64,000 nt of DNA, taken from NCBI RefSeq assembly GCF_026015625.1, contig NZ_JAPDVG010000001.1, forward strand, positions 2,745,001-2,809,000, written 5' to 3'. The notes beneath the pieces were generated by a model. It ran no database searches and had not been told where the DNA came from. It saw only the letters and a list, made by a program, of their open reading frames with translations. The stretch comes from Segatella copri. Lineage in GTDB: Bacteria; Bacteroidota; Bacteroidia; Bacteroidales; Bacteroidaceae. Positions 9,098 through 18,085 of the stretch are shown piece by piece. The position numbers were made by a program, and so were the translations under genes. Position 1 is the stretch's first letter; every line of letters begins with the position of its first letter.

Positions 9098-10123
9098 TTA
9101 AAAGTTTATTTTCAAATAATGACTGATTAACACAAGTCCACCCCAAAGAGCGAACAAGGGTATCACTTCAAGGGCACAAAAGTACAAAAATATTTGCAGA
9201 AACACGCCATTTCTTCTAAAAAAGATAATGTAAGCCTTCAAAAAAGCCAACAATTTAACTAATCCAAGGATAGTCAACGTGTATATCACTGCAATTTGCA
9301 ATGGAAAATCGAAATACGACAAAAGCATCACCATTGGGAACAAGGCCACTCCTTGACATGATATAAGGAACAAGTATGCCTTGAGCCATTGTACATTTTT
9401 TTTCTTTTCAAAGAATACCCAACCAGAAATCACATAGAGGAACGCCTTCAACAAGAAATAGCCCCCCATACAACCAGCATATATACTGATCACCTGATAT
9501 TGGTCTACGATAAACGTATCGCTGATAGATGCTTTCGAATAAATGAAATACCCGATTGCCAGCAAAAGACAGGTCTGCAACACGAAGAAGAACTGGTATC
9601 TTACTTCAGAACTGGTCTCCGTCACCTCTGTTGTACCGATGCGTGGAGTACGGAAGAAGGTTTTTGCCTGGCGTATAACAAAATGCTTAGATTTAGAGAA
9701 TGCTATACAAGCCAAGAGAAAACAGACCAACAGCAATGAAGTAATAAAGCTATCACCAGCTACCGTATAGGGAACAGGATCACCTGCCACCCCTAAGCGT
9801 CCACCCTTTAATTCCGGATGAAACAGAGAATCTTTTGAAAAGAATGACTCACGATAATATTGTGGCAAACTTACATCCCTAAAACTCTTACCTGCCTTAT
9901 GTCCCGGCAAGTGTAATGTATCCGGCATCTTGCTCCAATGAATCTCACTGGGCTTGATATGTGCCCTAATCATGGAGTCCTGCTGAGCTGGCGTTGCATT
10001 CTTAGGCAGCCAGCTCAACACCTCTTTGGGTGTGAGCTGGCTGCTATGTTGCCTGAGCACTTGCTGTTGCGATTCAGCCTCAAGTGCGGCATCTGTCTGT
10101 ATCGAATCTGCCTGTTGCACCAT
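9098..10123 (-). CDS. DUF4271 integral membrane protein
   Basis: A 341-residue protein. The N-terminal ~125 residues are hydrophilic, then there are about six or seven hydrophobic spans starting at SFITSLLLVCFLLACIAF. Proteins of this domain family are found next to hemD in Bacteroidetes; the biochemical role is unknown. The stop of metK is 3 bp upstream of this start, and hemD starts 6 bp after its stop, so metK, DUF4271, hemD, rnpA and yidD look like one operon. The name is by recognition of the family and gene order. Confidence 0.8.
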   Translation of the reverse strand: MVQQADSIQTDAALEAESQQQVLRQHSSQLTPKEVLSWLPKNATPAQQDSMIRAHIKPSEIHWSKMPDTLHLPGHKAGKSFRDVSLPQYYRESFFSKDSLFHPELKGGRLGVAGDPVPYTVAGDSFITSLLLVCFLLACIAFSKSKHFVIRQAKTFFRTPRIGTTEVTETSSEVRYQFFFVLQTCLLLAIGYFIYSKASISDTFIVDQYQVISIYAGCMGGYFLLKAFLYVISGWVFFEKKKNVQWLKAYLFLISCQGVALFPMVMLLSYFDFPLQIAVIYTLTILGLVKLLAFLKAYIIFFRRNGVFLQIFLYFCALEVIPLFALWGGLVLISHYLKINF

Positions 10124-10126
10124 TCC

Positions 10127-11401
10127 TTAAAGTCCGAAAACTTTCTTGATTTCGTCTACCTTATCTAATTTTTCCCATGTAAAGAGTTCTACCTTCACAG
10201 TTTTAGCCTCATGATATCGGCTAGTGAAGGTTTTCTCTACTATCTCATTCTTACGTCCCATGTGTCCATATGCCGCAGTTTCCTGGAACATTGGCTGGCG
10301 CAACTTCAACTGGCGCTCGATTGCTTTAGGACGAAGATCAAACATTTCTGCAATTTTCTTTGCAATCTCGCCGTCAGTCATATTCACATGGCTTCTGCCG
10401 TAAGTATTTACATAGATACTAACCGGTTCTGCCACACCGATAGCATAACTTACCTGAACCAACATTTCATCTGCAACGCCGGCTGCAACCATATTCTTTG
10501 CAATATAACGGGCAGCATAAGCAGCCGAACGGTCAACCTTACTGCTATCCTTACCTGAGAAGGCACCACCACCATGAGCGCCCTTGCCTCCATAAGTATC
10601 TACAATGATCTTACGACCGGTAAGACCTGTATCTCCATGAGGACCACCAATCACGAACTTACCTGTAGGGTTTACAAAGTACTTGATGTCATCATTGAAG
10701 AGAGCCAACACCTTATCACTCAGGTGAGTCTTTACTCTTGGAATCAGGATATTGATTACATCCTCACGAATCTTTGCCAGCATAGCATCATCATCGTCCT
10801 CACCATTTGCCTTCTTGATAAAATCATCATGCTGGGTAGAAACTACGATGGTATCGATGCGCTGTGGGATATTATCGTCTGAGTATTCGATAGTTACCTG
10901 GCTCTTAGAGTCCGGACGGAGATAAGTCATCACCTTGCCCTCCTTGCGGATATCTGCAAGTACACGCATGATGAGCTGAGCCAAGTCGAGTGATACCGGC
11001 ATATAATTTTCGGTTTCCGTTGTAGCATAACCGAACATCATACCCTGGTCGCCTGCACCCTGATTCTCATCCTCCTCACGACTTACACCGCGGTTAATAT
11101 CATCGCTCTGTTCATGGATAGCAGTAAGCACACCACAAGAGTCGCCGTCAAACTGATATTCGCTCTTGGTATAACCGATTTTCTTGATAGTCTTGCGGGC
11201 AATGTTCTGCAAATCAACATAAACGTTAGAGCGAACCTCACCCATGATTACTACCTGACCAGTAGTACAAAAGGTTTCGATGGCGCAATGAGCGTGGTCA
11301 TCGTAAGCCAAAAACTGGTCAAGCAATGCATCTGAAATCTGATCAGCCACTTTATCTGGATGTCCTTCAGAAACTGATTCTGATGAAAACAAATATGCCA
11401 T
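10127..11401 (-). CDS. metK: S-adenosylmethionine synthase
   Basis: A 424-residue enzyme making S-adenosylmethionine from methionine and ATP. Typical motifs are [20 protein letters not shown] at the N-terminus, [12 protein letters not shown] in the middle, [20 protein letters not shown] and [20 protein letters not shown]. It is slightly longer than E. coli MetK (384), as usual in Bacteroidetes. It heads the run toward yidD. A minus-strand -7-like box (11453-11460, reading TAACTTTG) lies 52 bp upstream of the ATG. Confidence 0.97.
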   Translation of the reverse strand: MAYLFSSESVSEGHPDKVADQISDALLDQFLAYDDHAHCAIETFCTTGQVVIMGEVRSNVYVDLQNIARKTIKKIGYTKSEYQFDGDSCGVLTAIHEQSDDINRGVSREEDENQGAGDQGMMFGYATTETENYMPVSLDLAQLIMRVLADIRKEGKVMTYLRPDSKSQVTIEYSDDNIPQRIDTIVVSTQHDDFIKKANGEDDDDAMLAKIREDVINILIPRVKTHLSDKVLALFNDDIKYFVNPTGKFVIGGPHGDTGLTGRKIIVDTYGGKGAHGGGAFSGKDSSKVDRSAAYAARYIAKNMVAAGVADEMLVQVSYAIGVAEPVSIYVNTYGRSHVNMTDGEIAKKIAEMFDLRPKAIERQLKLRQPMFQETAAYGHMGRKNEIVEKTFTSRYHEAKTVKVELFTWEKLDKVDEIKKVFGL

Positions 11402-11518
11402 ATTTTCTTACTTTATTTCTATTAATTATTGATATTCATTATTTTGCGGCTGCAAAGTTACTCATATTTTTTCAGATTTTGTCATATTCCTATATAAAAA
11501 ACGTCAATTCCTTGTGCT

Positions 11519-12475
11519 TTATCTGTTATTCGGGCATCTTTTGTCTGTTTTATCAGAATCAAGCACTTGGTTTTCTTCACTATATTTGATATTTCGAGGA
11601 TGATGTTCCAAGATAGCTCTGCGCAAATCTGAAGTTTCAAGATGAGTATAAATCTCTGTGGTTCCAATATCTTCATGCCCCAGCAAGGCCTGAATTACTC
11701 TCAGATCGGCTCCACCTTTCAACAAGGCTGTAGCAAAACTATGGCGTAAAGTATGAGGAGAAATGGTTTTCTTGATTCCTGCATCATAAGCCGCATTTTT
11801 TATCATGATAAGTATCATATTGCGTGTGAGATGAGCACCTCTACGATTCAAGAAGACATAGTCTTCCTCACCTGGCTTGATTGTCATCAGATTCCGGTCT
11901 ATATACCAAAGATTGATTTCTTTCAGAGCCTTACCTGAAATAGGAACGATGCGTTCCTTGTTACCTTTACCTATAACCCTAATAAACTTTTCTTCTTCAA
12001 ACACATCGCTTTTCTTTAGATTCACAAGTTCCGAAACGCGAAGGCCACAGGAGAACAGGGTTTCTATAATCGCCTTATTACGCTGTCCCTCCCATTTTTC
12101 CAAATCGATAGCCGCTTCAAGCATGTCAACCTCTTCTACAGATAAATACTCCGGCAAATGCTTTCCTATTTGGGGAGAAACCAGTAATTCGGTCGGATCG
12201 TCTTTTATATAATCATCAAGCACCAGATACCGGTAGAAAGAACGGATTCCGCTCAAAATCCGAGCTTGTGAACGAGCAGAAACACCACGATCATGTAAAC
12301 TTGCAGAAAAATTCTCCAAGTCTTCCAATTTCATTTCCGTCAGCACCAAATTGTTCTTATCAGCATACTCCAAGAGAAAATTCAAGTCATGATAATAGGC
12401 ATCCAACGTATTTTTGGAGAAATTACGCCCCAACTTGAGGTATCTCATATAGTTCTTTATAATTTCATTCCTCAT
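11519..12475 (-). CDS. xerD: Tyrosine site-specific recombinase XerD
   Basis: A 318-residue recombinase of the Xer system that resolves chromosome dimers at dif. The N-terminal core-binding domain covers about residues 1-90. The catalytic set is complete: R146 (SCGLRVSEL), K170, H241 and R244 (HTLRHSFA), H267 (LLGHEDI) and Y276 (EIYTHLE). It extends about 35 residues past the catalytic tyrosine. It stands alone, divergent from aroQ, with a minus-strand TAnnTTTG box at 12554-12561. A complete catalytic set and a housekeeping context separate it from the mobile recombinases near 50 kb. Confidence 0.94.
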   Translation of the reverse strand: MRNEIIKNYMRYLKLGRNFSKNTLDAYYHDLNFLLEYADKNNLVLTEMKLEDLENFSASLHDRGVSARSQARILSGIRSFYRYLVLDDYIKDDPTELLVSPQIGKHLPEYLSVEEVDMLEAAIDLEKWEGQRNKAIIETLFSCGLRVSELVNLKKSDVFEEEKFIRVIGKGNKERIVPISGKALKEINLWYIDRNLMTIKPGEEDYVFLNRRGAHLTRNMILIMIKNAAYDAGIKKTISPHTLRHSFATALLKGGADLRVIQALLGHEDIGTTEIYTHLETSDLRRAILEHHPRNIKYSEENQVLDSDKTDKRCPNNR

Positions 12476-12477
12476 TT

Positions 12478-12509
12478 TTTGTCAGTTTCCTTAATTTATT
12501 GTATCTTTG
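12478..12509 (+). promoter_or_regulatory. Promoter of aroQ
   Basis: TTTG (12478-12481), a 20-nt spacer and TATCTTTG (12502-12509) match the Bacteroidetes consensus. The aroQ ATG is 90 bp further on. The xerD promoter box (12554-12561, opposite strand) lies inside this leader, so the two divergent transcripts overlap. Confidence 0.7.
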
Positions 12510-12599
12510 CATCGTCTTTGCATAAGACAGGAGAGTACAAAAGATCTCTGCCGCAAAGATACGAAAAAAATATGGATTACGATTAAAAATCAAGTAAAT

Positions 12600-13034
12600 A
12601 TGAAGATACAAATTATTAATGGTCCAAACTTGAACCTTCTTGGTGTAAGAGAACCGGGTATTTATGGTAGCAATTCTTTCGAGAGTTATCTGCCTAAGCT
12701 GAAAGCGAAATTCCCTGATATTGAGATAGAGTACTTTCAGAGCAACATTGAAGGCGAGTTAATCAACAAGCTGCAGGAAGTAGGTTTTTCCTATGATGGT
12801 GTAGTACTCAATGCTGGCGCCTATACTCATACCAGCATCGCCTTGCAGGATTGTATTCGCAGTTTGAAATGCCCTTGCGTTGAAGTACACATCTCTAATG
12901 TGCATAAACGTGAAGAGTTCCGCCATCATTCATATATTTCCTGTGCTTGCCTGGGCGTAATCTGCGGTTTCGGTCTGGCTTCTTACGAGCTTGCCATTTC
13001 TGGAATCTTAGCACAGAAAGAAACAGAAGAGTAA
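12600..13034 (+). CDS. aroQ: Type II 3-dehydroquinate dehydratase
   Basis: A 144-residue enzyme of the shikimate pathway converting 3-dehydroquinate to 3-dehydroshikimate. The N-terminal IINGPNLNLLGVREPGIYG holds the active-site loop with its arginine and tyrosine. NAGAYTHTSIALQD and VEVHISNVHKREEFRHHSYI carry the catalytic and substrate-binding histidines. The ATG at 12600 is right for the family; an upstream extension of the frame to 12507 lies in the promoter leader. The O-methyltransferase gene starts 29 bp later on the same strand. Confidence 0.97.
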   Translation: MKIQIINGPNLNLLGVREPGIYGSNSFESYLPKLKAKFPDIEIEYFQSNIEGELINKLQEVGFSYDGVVLNAGAYTHTSIALQDCIRSLKCPCVEVHISNVHKREEFRHHSYISCACLGVICGFGLASYELAISGILAQKETEE

Positions 13035-13063
13035 GATTTCCGTTACTCTAAATCCATCAGATT

Positions 13064-13702
13064 ATGACAGAGACTGAACTCATAGACAAATATATCTGCC
13101 AGCATATAGAGCCTGAAGGCGATTATCTGTATCGTCTTTACCGCGCCACCAATATACATACTATCCACGGACGTATGGCTAGCGGCCATATTCAGGGCAG
13201 ACTTCTCAAGATGCTTGTAGAGATGATTCGCCCGAAGAACATTCTGGAAGTAGGCACATTTAGTGGCTATAGTGCTATCTGCCTGGCCCAGGGATTACAG
13301 GAAGGTGGAAAACTCTACACTTTCGAAATCAATGATGAGATGGAAGATTTTACCCGTCCCTGGATAGAAGGTTCGAATGTTGCCGACAAGATTGACTTCC
13401 GCATCGGTGATGCCAATATAGAAGCGCCCCAACTAGGCGTAAAATTCGATATGGCTTTTGTTGATGGCGATAAGCGTACCTATATAGAAACGTATGAAAT
13501 GGTTATGAGCATCCTGAACCCTGGAGGCTACATCCTTGCAGACAACACTCTTTGGGATGGTCACGTCATCGATCCTGCCTACGACCGAGACCACCAGACT
13601 CAAGGCATTCGGGCTTTCAATGATTTAATAGCAAAAGATCCTAGGGTAGAGGTTGTTATCTTACCGCTACGCGATGGTCTTACACTCATCAGGAAAAAAT
13701 AA
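13064..13702 (+). CDS. O-methyltransferase (class I, SAM-dependent, methyltransferase family 3)
   Basis: A 212-residue caffeoyl-CoA/catechol O-methyltransferase-like protein. The SAM-binding motif I is ILEVGTFSGYSAICLAQGL, the acidic motif is LYTFEINDEM, and the metal-site region is FDMAFVDGDKRTYIETYEM followed by GGYILADNTLWDGHV. In family members the aspartates here bind a divalent cation that activates the hydroxyl acceptor. The true acceptor is unknown. It follows aroQ by 29 bp, so both probably share the aroQ promoter, and a strong hairpin ends the unit. Confidence 0.9.
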   Translation: MTETELIDKYICQHIEPEGDYLYRLYRATNIHTIHGRMASGHIQGRLLKMLVEMIRPKNILEVGTFSGYSAICLAQGLQEGGKLYTFEINDEMEDFTRPWIEGSNVADKIDFRIGDANIEAPQLGVKFDMAFVDGDKRTYIETYEMVMSILNPGGYILADNTLWDGHVIDPAYDRDHQTQGIRAFNDLIAKDPRVEVVILPLRDGLTLIRKK

Positions 13703-13720
13703 AAAATCAATTAGAATAAG

Positions 13721-13758
13721 AAATGGCATGAATCCCCCATGAAAGATTCATGCCATTT
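13721..13758. terminator. Bidirectional hairpin terminator between convergent genes
   Basis: A perfect 14-bp stem: AAATGGCATGAATC (13721-13734) with GATTCATGCCATTT (13745-13758), loop of 10 nt, followed by CTTTTAG on the plus strand and flanked by A-rich DNA on the left. It lies between the O-methyltransferase (plus) and the permease gene (minus). Confidence 0.85.
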
Positions 13759-13798
13759 CTTTTAGTATATGCACCCAAGCATAAAAATTCTGTAGGTT

Positions 13799-15028
13799 TT
13801 AACTCAACAGCCTTTTACTCAGCGCTCTTACAGGATACCATACAGCAAGCCAACCTACAGCAATTACAGTAACGAAGATAATGGCAACATCTGAGTAATG
13901 GACACTTACCGGATAAGCATCAACAATAAAGGAGCCTTCAGAATCTCCCAGACGTACAAATCCATATTGCTGCTGCAAAAAGCAGAGGAGCAAGCCCAAT
14001 CCAATACCGATAACAGCACCTATCACAGCTATCATTCTACCTTCAAAAAGAAATACTCTGGTAATCTGCTTATCGTTAGCTCCAAGATTACGAAGAGTCA
14101 CTACATCATTTTTCTTATCAATAATAAGCATAGAAAGCGACCCGATGATATTGAAACATGCAACAACTAAGATAAAGGTCAGGAAGATATAAGCAATCAT
14201 CTTCTCTATCGACATAATTTTAAAGGTATCTTCCTGTTGTTCAAATCTGTCAAGCACTTTATATTTATTACCAGCTATCTGCTGCATCTCAGCCTTTACA
14301 GCATCCAGATTGCTACCCGGTTTCAAGCGTAATTCCAAATCAGAGAGCATACCTTGCTGTCCAAAGAGATTACGGGCAAATGAAATAGAAGTGATGATGT
14401 AGTTTTTATCATACTTAGCCTGTTTGACGGCAAAAAGCACTCCAGGAGAGTTGAGCGAGTCAACTACAAAGCCATCACCTGGGTTAGTCATATCCAGCTG
14501 TCCTTCCTTTTTAGGAGCATAGATTTTCAGGAAACCATCCCATTGTGCTCCTATGCCTAAATTCTGGGCAAGACGGATACCTACTGTTCCATATTCCAGA
14601 TTGGCAGCATGCAAGGAGAAGGAGCCATCACCATATAAAATATCTGTAATATGAGAAAGTTCTGCAAAATTATCATCTACACCCTTGATTTTCACCATAG
14701 CCTGATGATCATTATAGATTGCAAGAGCTTGATCTTCTACGGTTTCTGTTGCAACATCCACCTGCGGCAAAAGACGAATCTTAGTAAGAATAGGATCATC
14801 TGCAGGTGCAGTCTTTCCCTCAACAGGCACAACCTTGAGTTGTGGGTCAAAACTCGTAAAGAGTGAAGCTACCAGGTCATGGAAGCCGTTAAAAACACTC
14901 AGAACGATGACCAGAGCCATCGTAGCTACCGCCACTCCTATTACAGAAATAGAACTGATGACGTTGATGACGTGCGTACTCTTCTTTGAGAAAAGATACC
15001 TGCGAGCTATAAAGAATGGGAAATTCAT
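13799..15028 (-). CDS. LolC/LolE-like ABC transporter permease
   Basis: A 409-residue inner-membrane protein of the FtsX/MacB fold. There is one N-terminal span (VISSISVIGVAVATMALVIV), a large periplasmic domain, and three C-terminal spans (FLTFILVVACFNIIGSLSML; IAVIGAVIGIGLGLLLCFL; VAIIFVTVIAVGWLAVWYPV). This topology and the N-terminal FIARRYLFSKKSTHVIN match LolC/E lipoprotein-release permeases. No ATPase or second permease gene lies next to it. It follows rbfA by 86 bp. Lipoprotein release is inferred from the family. Confidence 0.85.
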   Translation of the reverse strand: MNFPFFIARRYLFSKKSTHVINVISSISVIGVAVATMALVIVLSVFNGFHDLVASLFTSFDPQLKVVPVEGKTAPADDPILTKIRLLPQVDVATETVEDQALAIYNDHQAMVKIKGVDDNFAELSHITDILYGDGSFSLHAANLEYGTVGIRLAQNLGIGAQWDGFLKIYAPKKEGQLDMTNPGDGFVVDSLNSPGVLFAVKQAKYDKNYIITSISFARNLFGQQGMLSDLELRLKPGSNLDAVKAEMQQIAGNKYKVLDRFEQQEDTFKIMSIEKMIAYIFLTFILVVACFNIIGSLSMLIIDKKNDVVTLRNLGANDKQITRVFLFEGRMIAVIGAVIGIGLGLLLCFLQQQYGFVRLGDSEGSFIVDAYPVSVHYSDVAIIFVTVIAVGWLAVWYPVRALSKRLLS

Positions 15029-15114
15029 AATTCTATCTTACCTTATTTATATAACAGTATAGGGAGTCAAGAATTGCCGTCTTAACTCCCTTGTCTTTTT
15101 ACTTCCTTACTCTT

Positions 15115-15450
15115 TTACTTTTTCAAGAGTTCATCAATGTGCTCCAAATAATCGAGACTATCATCAAGGAAGAAACGGAGTTCTGGAATAATACGTAACT
15201 GGTTTCTCACTTTTTTACCCAAGTCGAAACGGATCGTCTTCTCATTTGCATTGATATTCTTCAAAATCTCCTCTCCTTTTTCAGAAGGGAACACACTCAA
15301 GTAAGCAGTACAGATACTGAGATCTGGACTTACTCTAACCTTAGTAACACTTACCATCACACCATGCATCATGCGGGTTTGTGACTGGAAGATAAGACTC
15401 AACTCCTTCTGGAGAAGTCTTGATATACGGTTTTGTCTTGTTTCTTGCAT
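15115..15450 (-). CDS. rbfA: 30S ribosome-binding factor A
   Basis: A 111-residue KH-type protein that helps mature the 5' end of 16S rRNA in the 30S subunit, important in the cold. It shows the family pattern QNRISRLLQKELSLIFQSQT, VTKVRVSPDLSICTAYLSVF and LRFFLDDSLDYLEHIDELL. Length is normal. It starts 31 bp after murI; an AT-rich repeat of the form TTATAGTTAAT sits in that gap. Confidence 0.95.
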   Translation of the reverse strand: MQETRQNRISRLLQKELSLIFQSQTRMMHGVMVSVTKVRVSPDLSICTAYLSVFPSEKGEEILKNINANEKTIRFDLGKKVRNQLRIIPELRFFLDDSLDYLEHIDELLKK

Positions 15451-15481
15451 AACTATTAACTATAAATTATTAACTATAATA

Positions 15482-16318
15482 CTATTCAAGATCTACATGT
15501 GTAACCTCCACCTGTTCATGAAGGAAAATCTGTGCAGATTCCTTGAATTTATCCTCACTCTCTGTTGTGAGATATCGGCAAGAGCCTGTTTTGGTTATCA
15601 TCTGTTCCATCTGCGGATGGCGTTTCAGATAATCTTTCAGACTGTTTGCTACATATTGTCCTTGCGGAACCACTCTTACGCCATCAGGAAGATTCTTCAC
15701 AATGCTGCTCATAAGAAGCGGATAATGCGTGCAACCCAAAATAATGGTATCAATATCAGCGTCCTTCAGCATCAGCTGGTCGATGCGTTTCTTTACGAAA
15801 TAATCAGCTCCCGGACTATCTGCTTCATTGGCTTCCACGATGGCAGCCCAAAGCGGACAAGCCACGCCATTCACCTGAATCTCTGGCCAAAGTTTCGAAA
15901 TTTCCATATTATAACTTTGGCTTTTAATAGTACCTTCTGTAGCCAAAAGTCCCACGTGATTACTCTTGGTAATAGTACCAATTACTTCGGCAGTAGGGCG
16001 GATAATACCCAGAACTCTTCTGGTGGGATCCAACTCTGGAATATCGCGCTGCTGCAAAGAACGTAGTGCCTTAGCCGAAGCCGTATTACATCCCAGGATA
16101 ACGAGATGACACCCCATAGAGAAAAGTTTAAGCACAGCCTGGCGTGTGAACTTATAAACCACCTCAAACGAACGCGAGCCATAAGGAGCACGAGCGTTAT
16201 CACCCAAGTACATATAATCATACTGAGGCATCGTCTGGCGCAACCCATGCAGGATGGTCAGTCCGCCATAACCAGAATCAAAGACACCGATTGGTCCGGG
16301 ATTAGAAGTCAACATCAT
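15482..16318 (-). CDS. murI: Glutamate racemase
   Basis: A 278-residue cofactor-independent racemase supplying D-glutamate for peptidoglycan. Both catalytic cysteines are visible: ILGCNTASAKALR and IILGCTHYPLL. The N-terminal IGVFDSGYGGLTIL is diagnostic. The MM start at 16318 overlaps the stop of the preceding OmpH-like gene (ATGA), indicating translational coupling between an outer-membrane chaperone gene and a wall-precursor enzyme. Confidence 0.96.
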   Translation of the reverse strand: MMLTSNPGPIGVFDSGYGGLTILHGLRQTMPQYDYMYLGDNARAPYGSRSFEVVYKFTRQAVLKLFSMGCHLVILGCNTASAKALRSLQQRDIPELDPTRRVLGIIRPTAEVIGTITKSNHVGLLATEGTIKSQSYNMEISKLWPEIQVNGVACPLWAAIVEANEADSPGADYFVKKRIDQLMLKDADIDTIILGCTHYPLLMSSIVKNLPDGVRVVPQGQYVANSLKDYLKRHPQMEQMITKTGSCRYLTTESEDKFKESAQIFLHEQVEVTHVDLE

Positions 16319-16869
16319 TTTAAAGTCTCCTCCAGCAAAGCTGTAATATCCTCCCCCATCTCTTCGTTGAGATAAGGAGCTGCATTATTGTCTGTATTGA
16401 TGATAAAGGCAAAGCCCTTCTGCTTGCCAATCTTTTTAGCTTCCTCGTTTATTTTTGCTTTGAGCGGAGCATAAGCATCATTCTCTGCTTGCTGCAACAG
16501 GCGGGTAGCCTCAGCCTTGAAGGCAATATTTTTCTCCATCAATTCACGCAATTCAGCCTGACGTTTCTCCAGAATTGTCTTGGCATAAGTGCGCTGTCCA
16601 TCAAGAAATTCCTCATACTTAGCATTAAACTCAGTTTCTACACGTTTCGTTTCTGCATCGTATTTCTCACGGAGTTCATCCATATTATGCTTGGCTATAG
16701 CGTAACCAGGCATAGTATGAAAAACCTTATCAAAACTAAAGTAGCCAAAATGCAAAGGAGCAGATACAGCAATCTGTTGTTGCTGAGCCTTTGCTGCAGG
16801 CGTTGTATGCTGGGCTGAAACAGTCAAAGAGATGAGAGCAAAAGCCAGAAATAAGAGATTCTTTTTCAT
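16315..16869 (-). CDS. OmpH/Skp-family periplasmic chaperone (third copy)
   Basis: A 184-residue secreted protein with signal peptide (MKKNLLFLAFALISLTVSAQ) and a long charged helical region (about 70-150: KYDAETKRVETEFNAKYEEF, RQAELRELMEKNIAFKAEA), as in Skp, which holds unfolded outer-membrane proteins in the periplasm. The N-terminal strand FGYFSFDKVFHTMPGYAIAK is the OmpH pattern. It is the most distal and divergent of three tandem copies, with a 114-bp gap from the second and overlap with murI. Confidence 0.88.
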   Translation of the reverse strand: MKKNLLFLAFALISLTVSAQHTTPAAKAQQQQIAVSAPLHFGYFSFDKVFHTMPGYAIAKHNMDELREKYDAETKRVETEFNAKYEEFLDGQRTYAKTILEKRQAELRELMEKNIAFKAEATRLLQQAENDAYAPLKAKINEEAKKIGKQKGFAFIINTDNNAAPYLNEEMGEDITALLEETLK

Positions 16870-16983
16870 GATGAGTGATACCGTTTATGATGAATACCTT
16901 ATAAATACCTCGTTATTGAAAATGAGAAATAAGGGCAAGCACTTCTGCCTGCCCTCAATCTATATTCTTTTTATTTGCCTTGA

Positions 16984-17469
16984 TTACTTAATCTTAGCCT
17001 GTACTTCCTTAGTAACGTCTACTACGTTAGTACCTGTATATACAGCTGCACCATCCTCGAAGATGAAGGTGTAGTTGCCAGCCTTGCCTACAGCCTCGAT
17101 AGCTGTACGTACCTTTGCTACGATAGGCTGCATGAGTTCGCTGCTCTTCTTCTGCAACTCCTGCTGACCATCCTGGTAAGCCTGCTGAATTTTCTGCTGG
17201 AGAGTCTGCAACTCAGTTTCCTTCTGCTGCTTTGCAGTAGCGTTCATTGTGCTGGAACCCTTCTGATACTCGTCAGCCTTACGCTGGAACTCATCCTGCA
17301 TAGACTTCAAGTCATTCTCCTTCTGCTTCTGGAGAGCTTCCATCTCGCCATTAGCCTTAGCTACATCTGGCAAAGACTGCATAATCTGCTGAGTATTTAC
17401 TTTACCAAACTTCTGAGCCATCATAGTCATTGGTGCACAGAGCATCAACATTAAAATAAGCTTTTTCAT
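16984..17469 (-). CDS. OmpH/Skp-family periplasmic chaperone (second copy)
   Basis: A 161-residue secreted protein. Signal peptide MKKLILMLMLCAPMTMMAQ, core FGKVNTQQIMQSLPDVAKAN, then a coiled-coil tentacle rich in Q, K and E (ALQKQKENDLKSMQDEFQRK to IQQAYQDGQQELQKKSSEL), then the return strand YTFIFEDGAAVYTGTNVVDV. The form is classic Skp. It follows the first copy with a 92-bp gap. Redundancy with the neighbours is likely but clients may differ. Confidence 0.92.
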   Translation of the reverse strand: MKKLILMLMLCAPMTMMAQKFGKVNTQQIMQSLPDVAKANGEMEALQKQKENDLKSMQDEFQRKADEYQKGSSTMNATAKQQKETELQTLQQKIQQAYQDGQQELQKKSSELMQPIVAKVRTAIEAVGKAGNYTFIFEDGAAVYTGTNVVDVTKEVQAKIK

Positions 17470-17561
17470 TGTTCTATTCTTTTTAATTATTAATTTCTAA
17501 ATGAAGTTTTCATGCCGCCAACCATTGGCACATGTACTTACCGGCTGCAAATATACAATTA

Positions 17562-18083
17562 TTATTTGGAATAACCTAATTTTTGGAGCACTTCGTTGCT
17601 AATATCTATCTTAGGAGAGCCAAAGATGATGCCGCTGTTGCTAGCCCTATCGAGAACAAGCGAATATCCGCGCAGGTCTGAAATCTCTTTTACGGCTGTA
17701 TAAATCTCTTCCTGAATAGGTCCCATCAATGCCTCACGCATCTTATAGAGGTCGCCTTCTGCACCAAAATATTTTTTCTTCAAATCGCTAGCCTCCTTCT
17801 CTTTCTGCATGATGGCATCCTGCTTAGCCTTCTTCTGCTCCTGGGAAAGGAACACTACCTCGTTCTGATAGTTCTTATACATGGTGCTTGCCTCTGTGTT
17901 AAGAGCTTCTACCTCAGCCTGCCATTTGCGGCTTACCTGATTCAGCTGCTCGTTGGCACGCTCATAAGCGGGTACATTCTTCAAGATGTACTCCATATCT
18001 ATCAATGCATATTTCTGTGCATGTGCTGAGATGGCTGCTACAGCCATCATCAGCATCAATACTATTTTCTTCATAAAACCCAT
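17562..18083 (-). CDS. OmpH/Skp-family periplasmic chaperone (first copy)
   Basis: A 173-residue Skp-type protein. After MGF the signal is MKKIVLMLMMAVAAISAHAQ; then YALIDMEYILKNVPAYERAN, a helical hairpin region, and the return strand YSLVLDRASNSGIIFGSPKI. It begins 2 bp after the bamA stop, so it is almost certainly co-translated with bamA, the assembly machine it feeds. The start could also be the second methionine (MKKIV). Confidence 0.92.
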   Translation of the reverse strand: MGFMKKIVLMLMMAVAAISAHAQKYALIDMEYILKNVPAYERANEQLNQVSRKWQAEVEALNTEASTMYKNYQNEVVFLSQEQKKAKQDAIMQKEKEASDLKKKYFGAEGDLYKMREALMGPIQEEIYTAVKEISDLRGYSLVLDRASNSGIIFGSPKIDISNEVLQKLGYSK

Positions 18084-18085
18084 TT

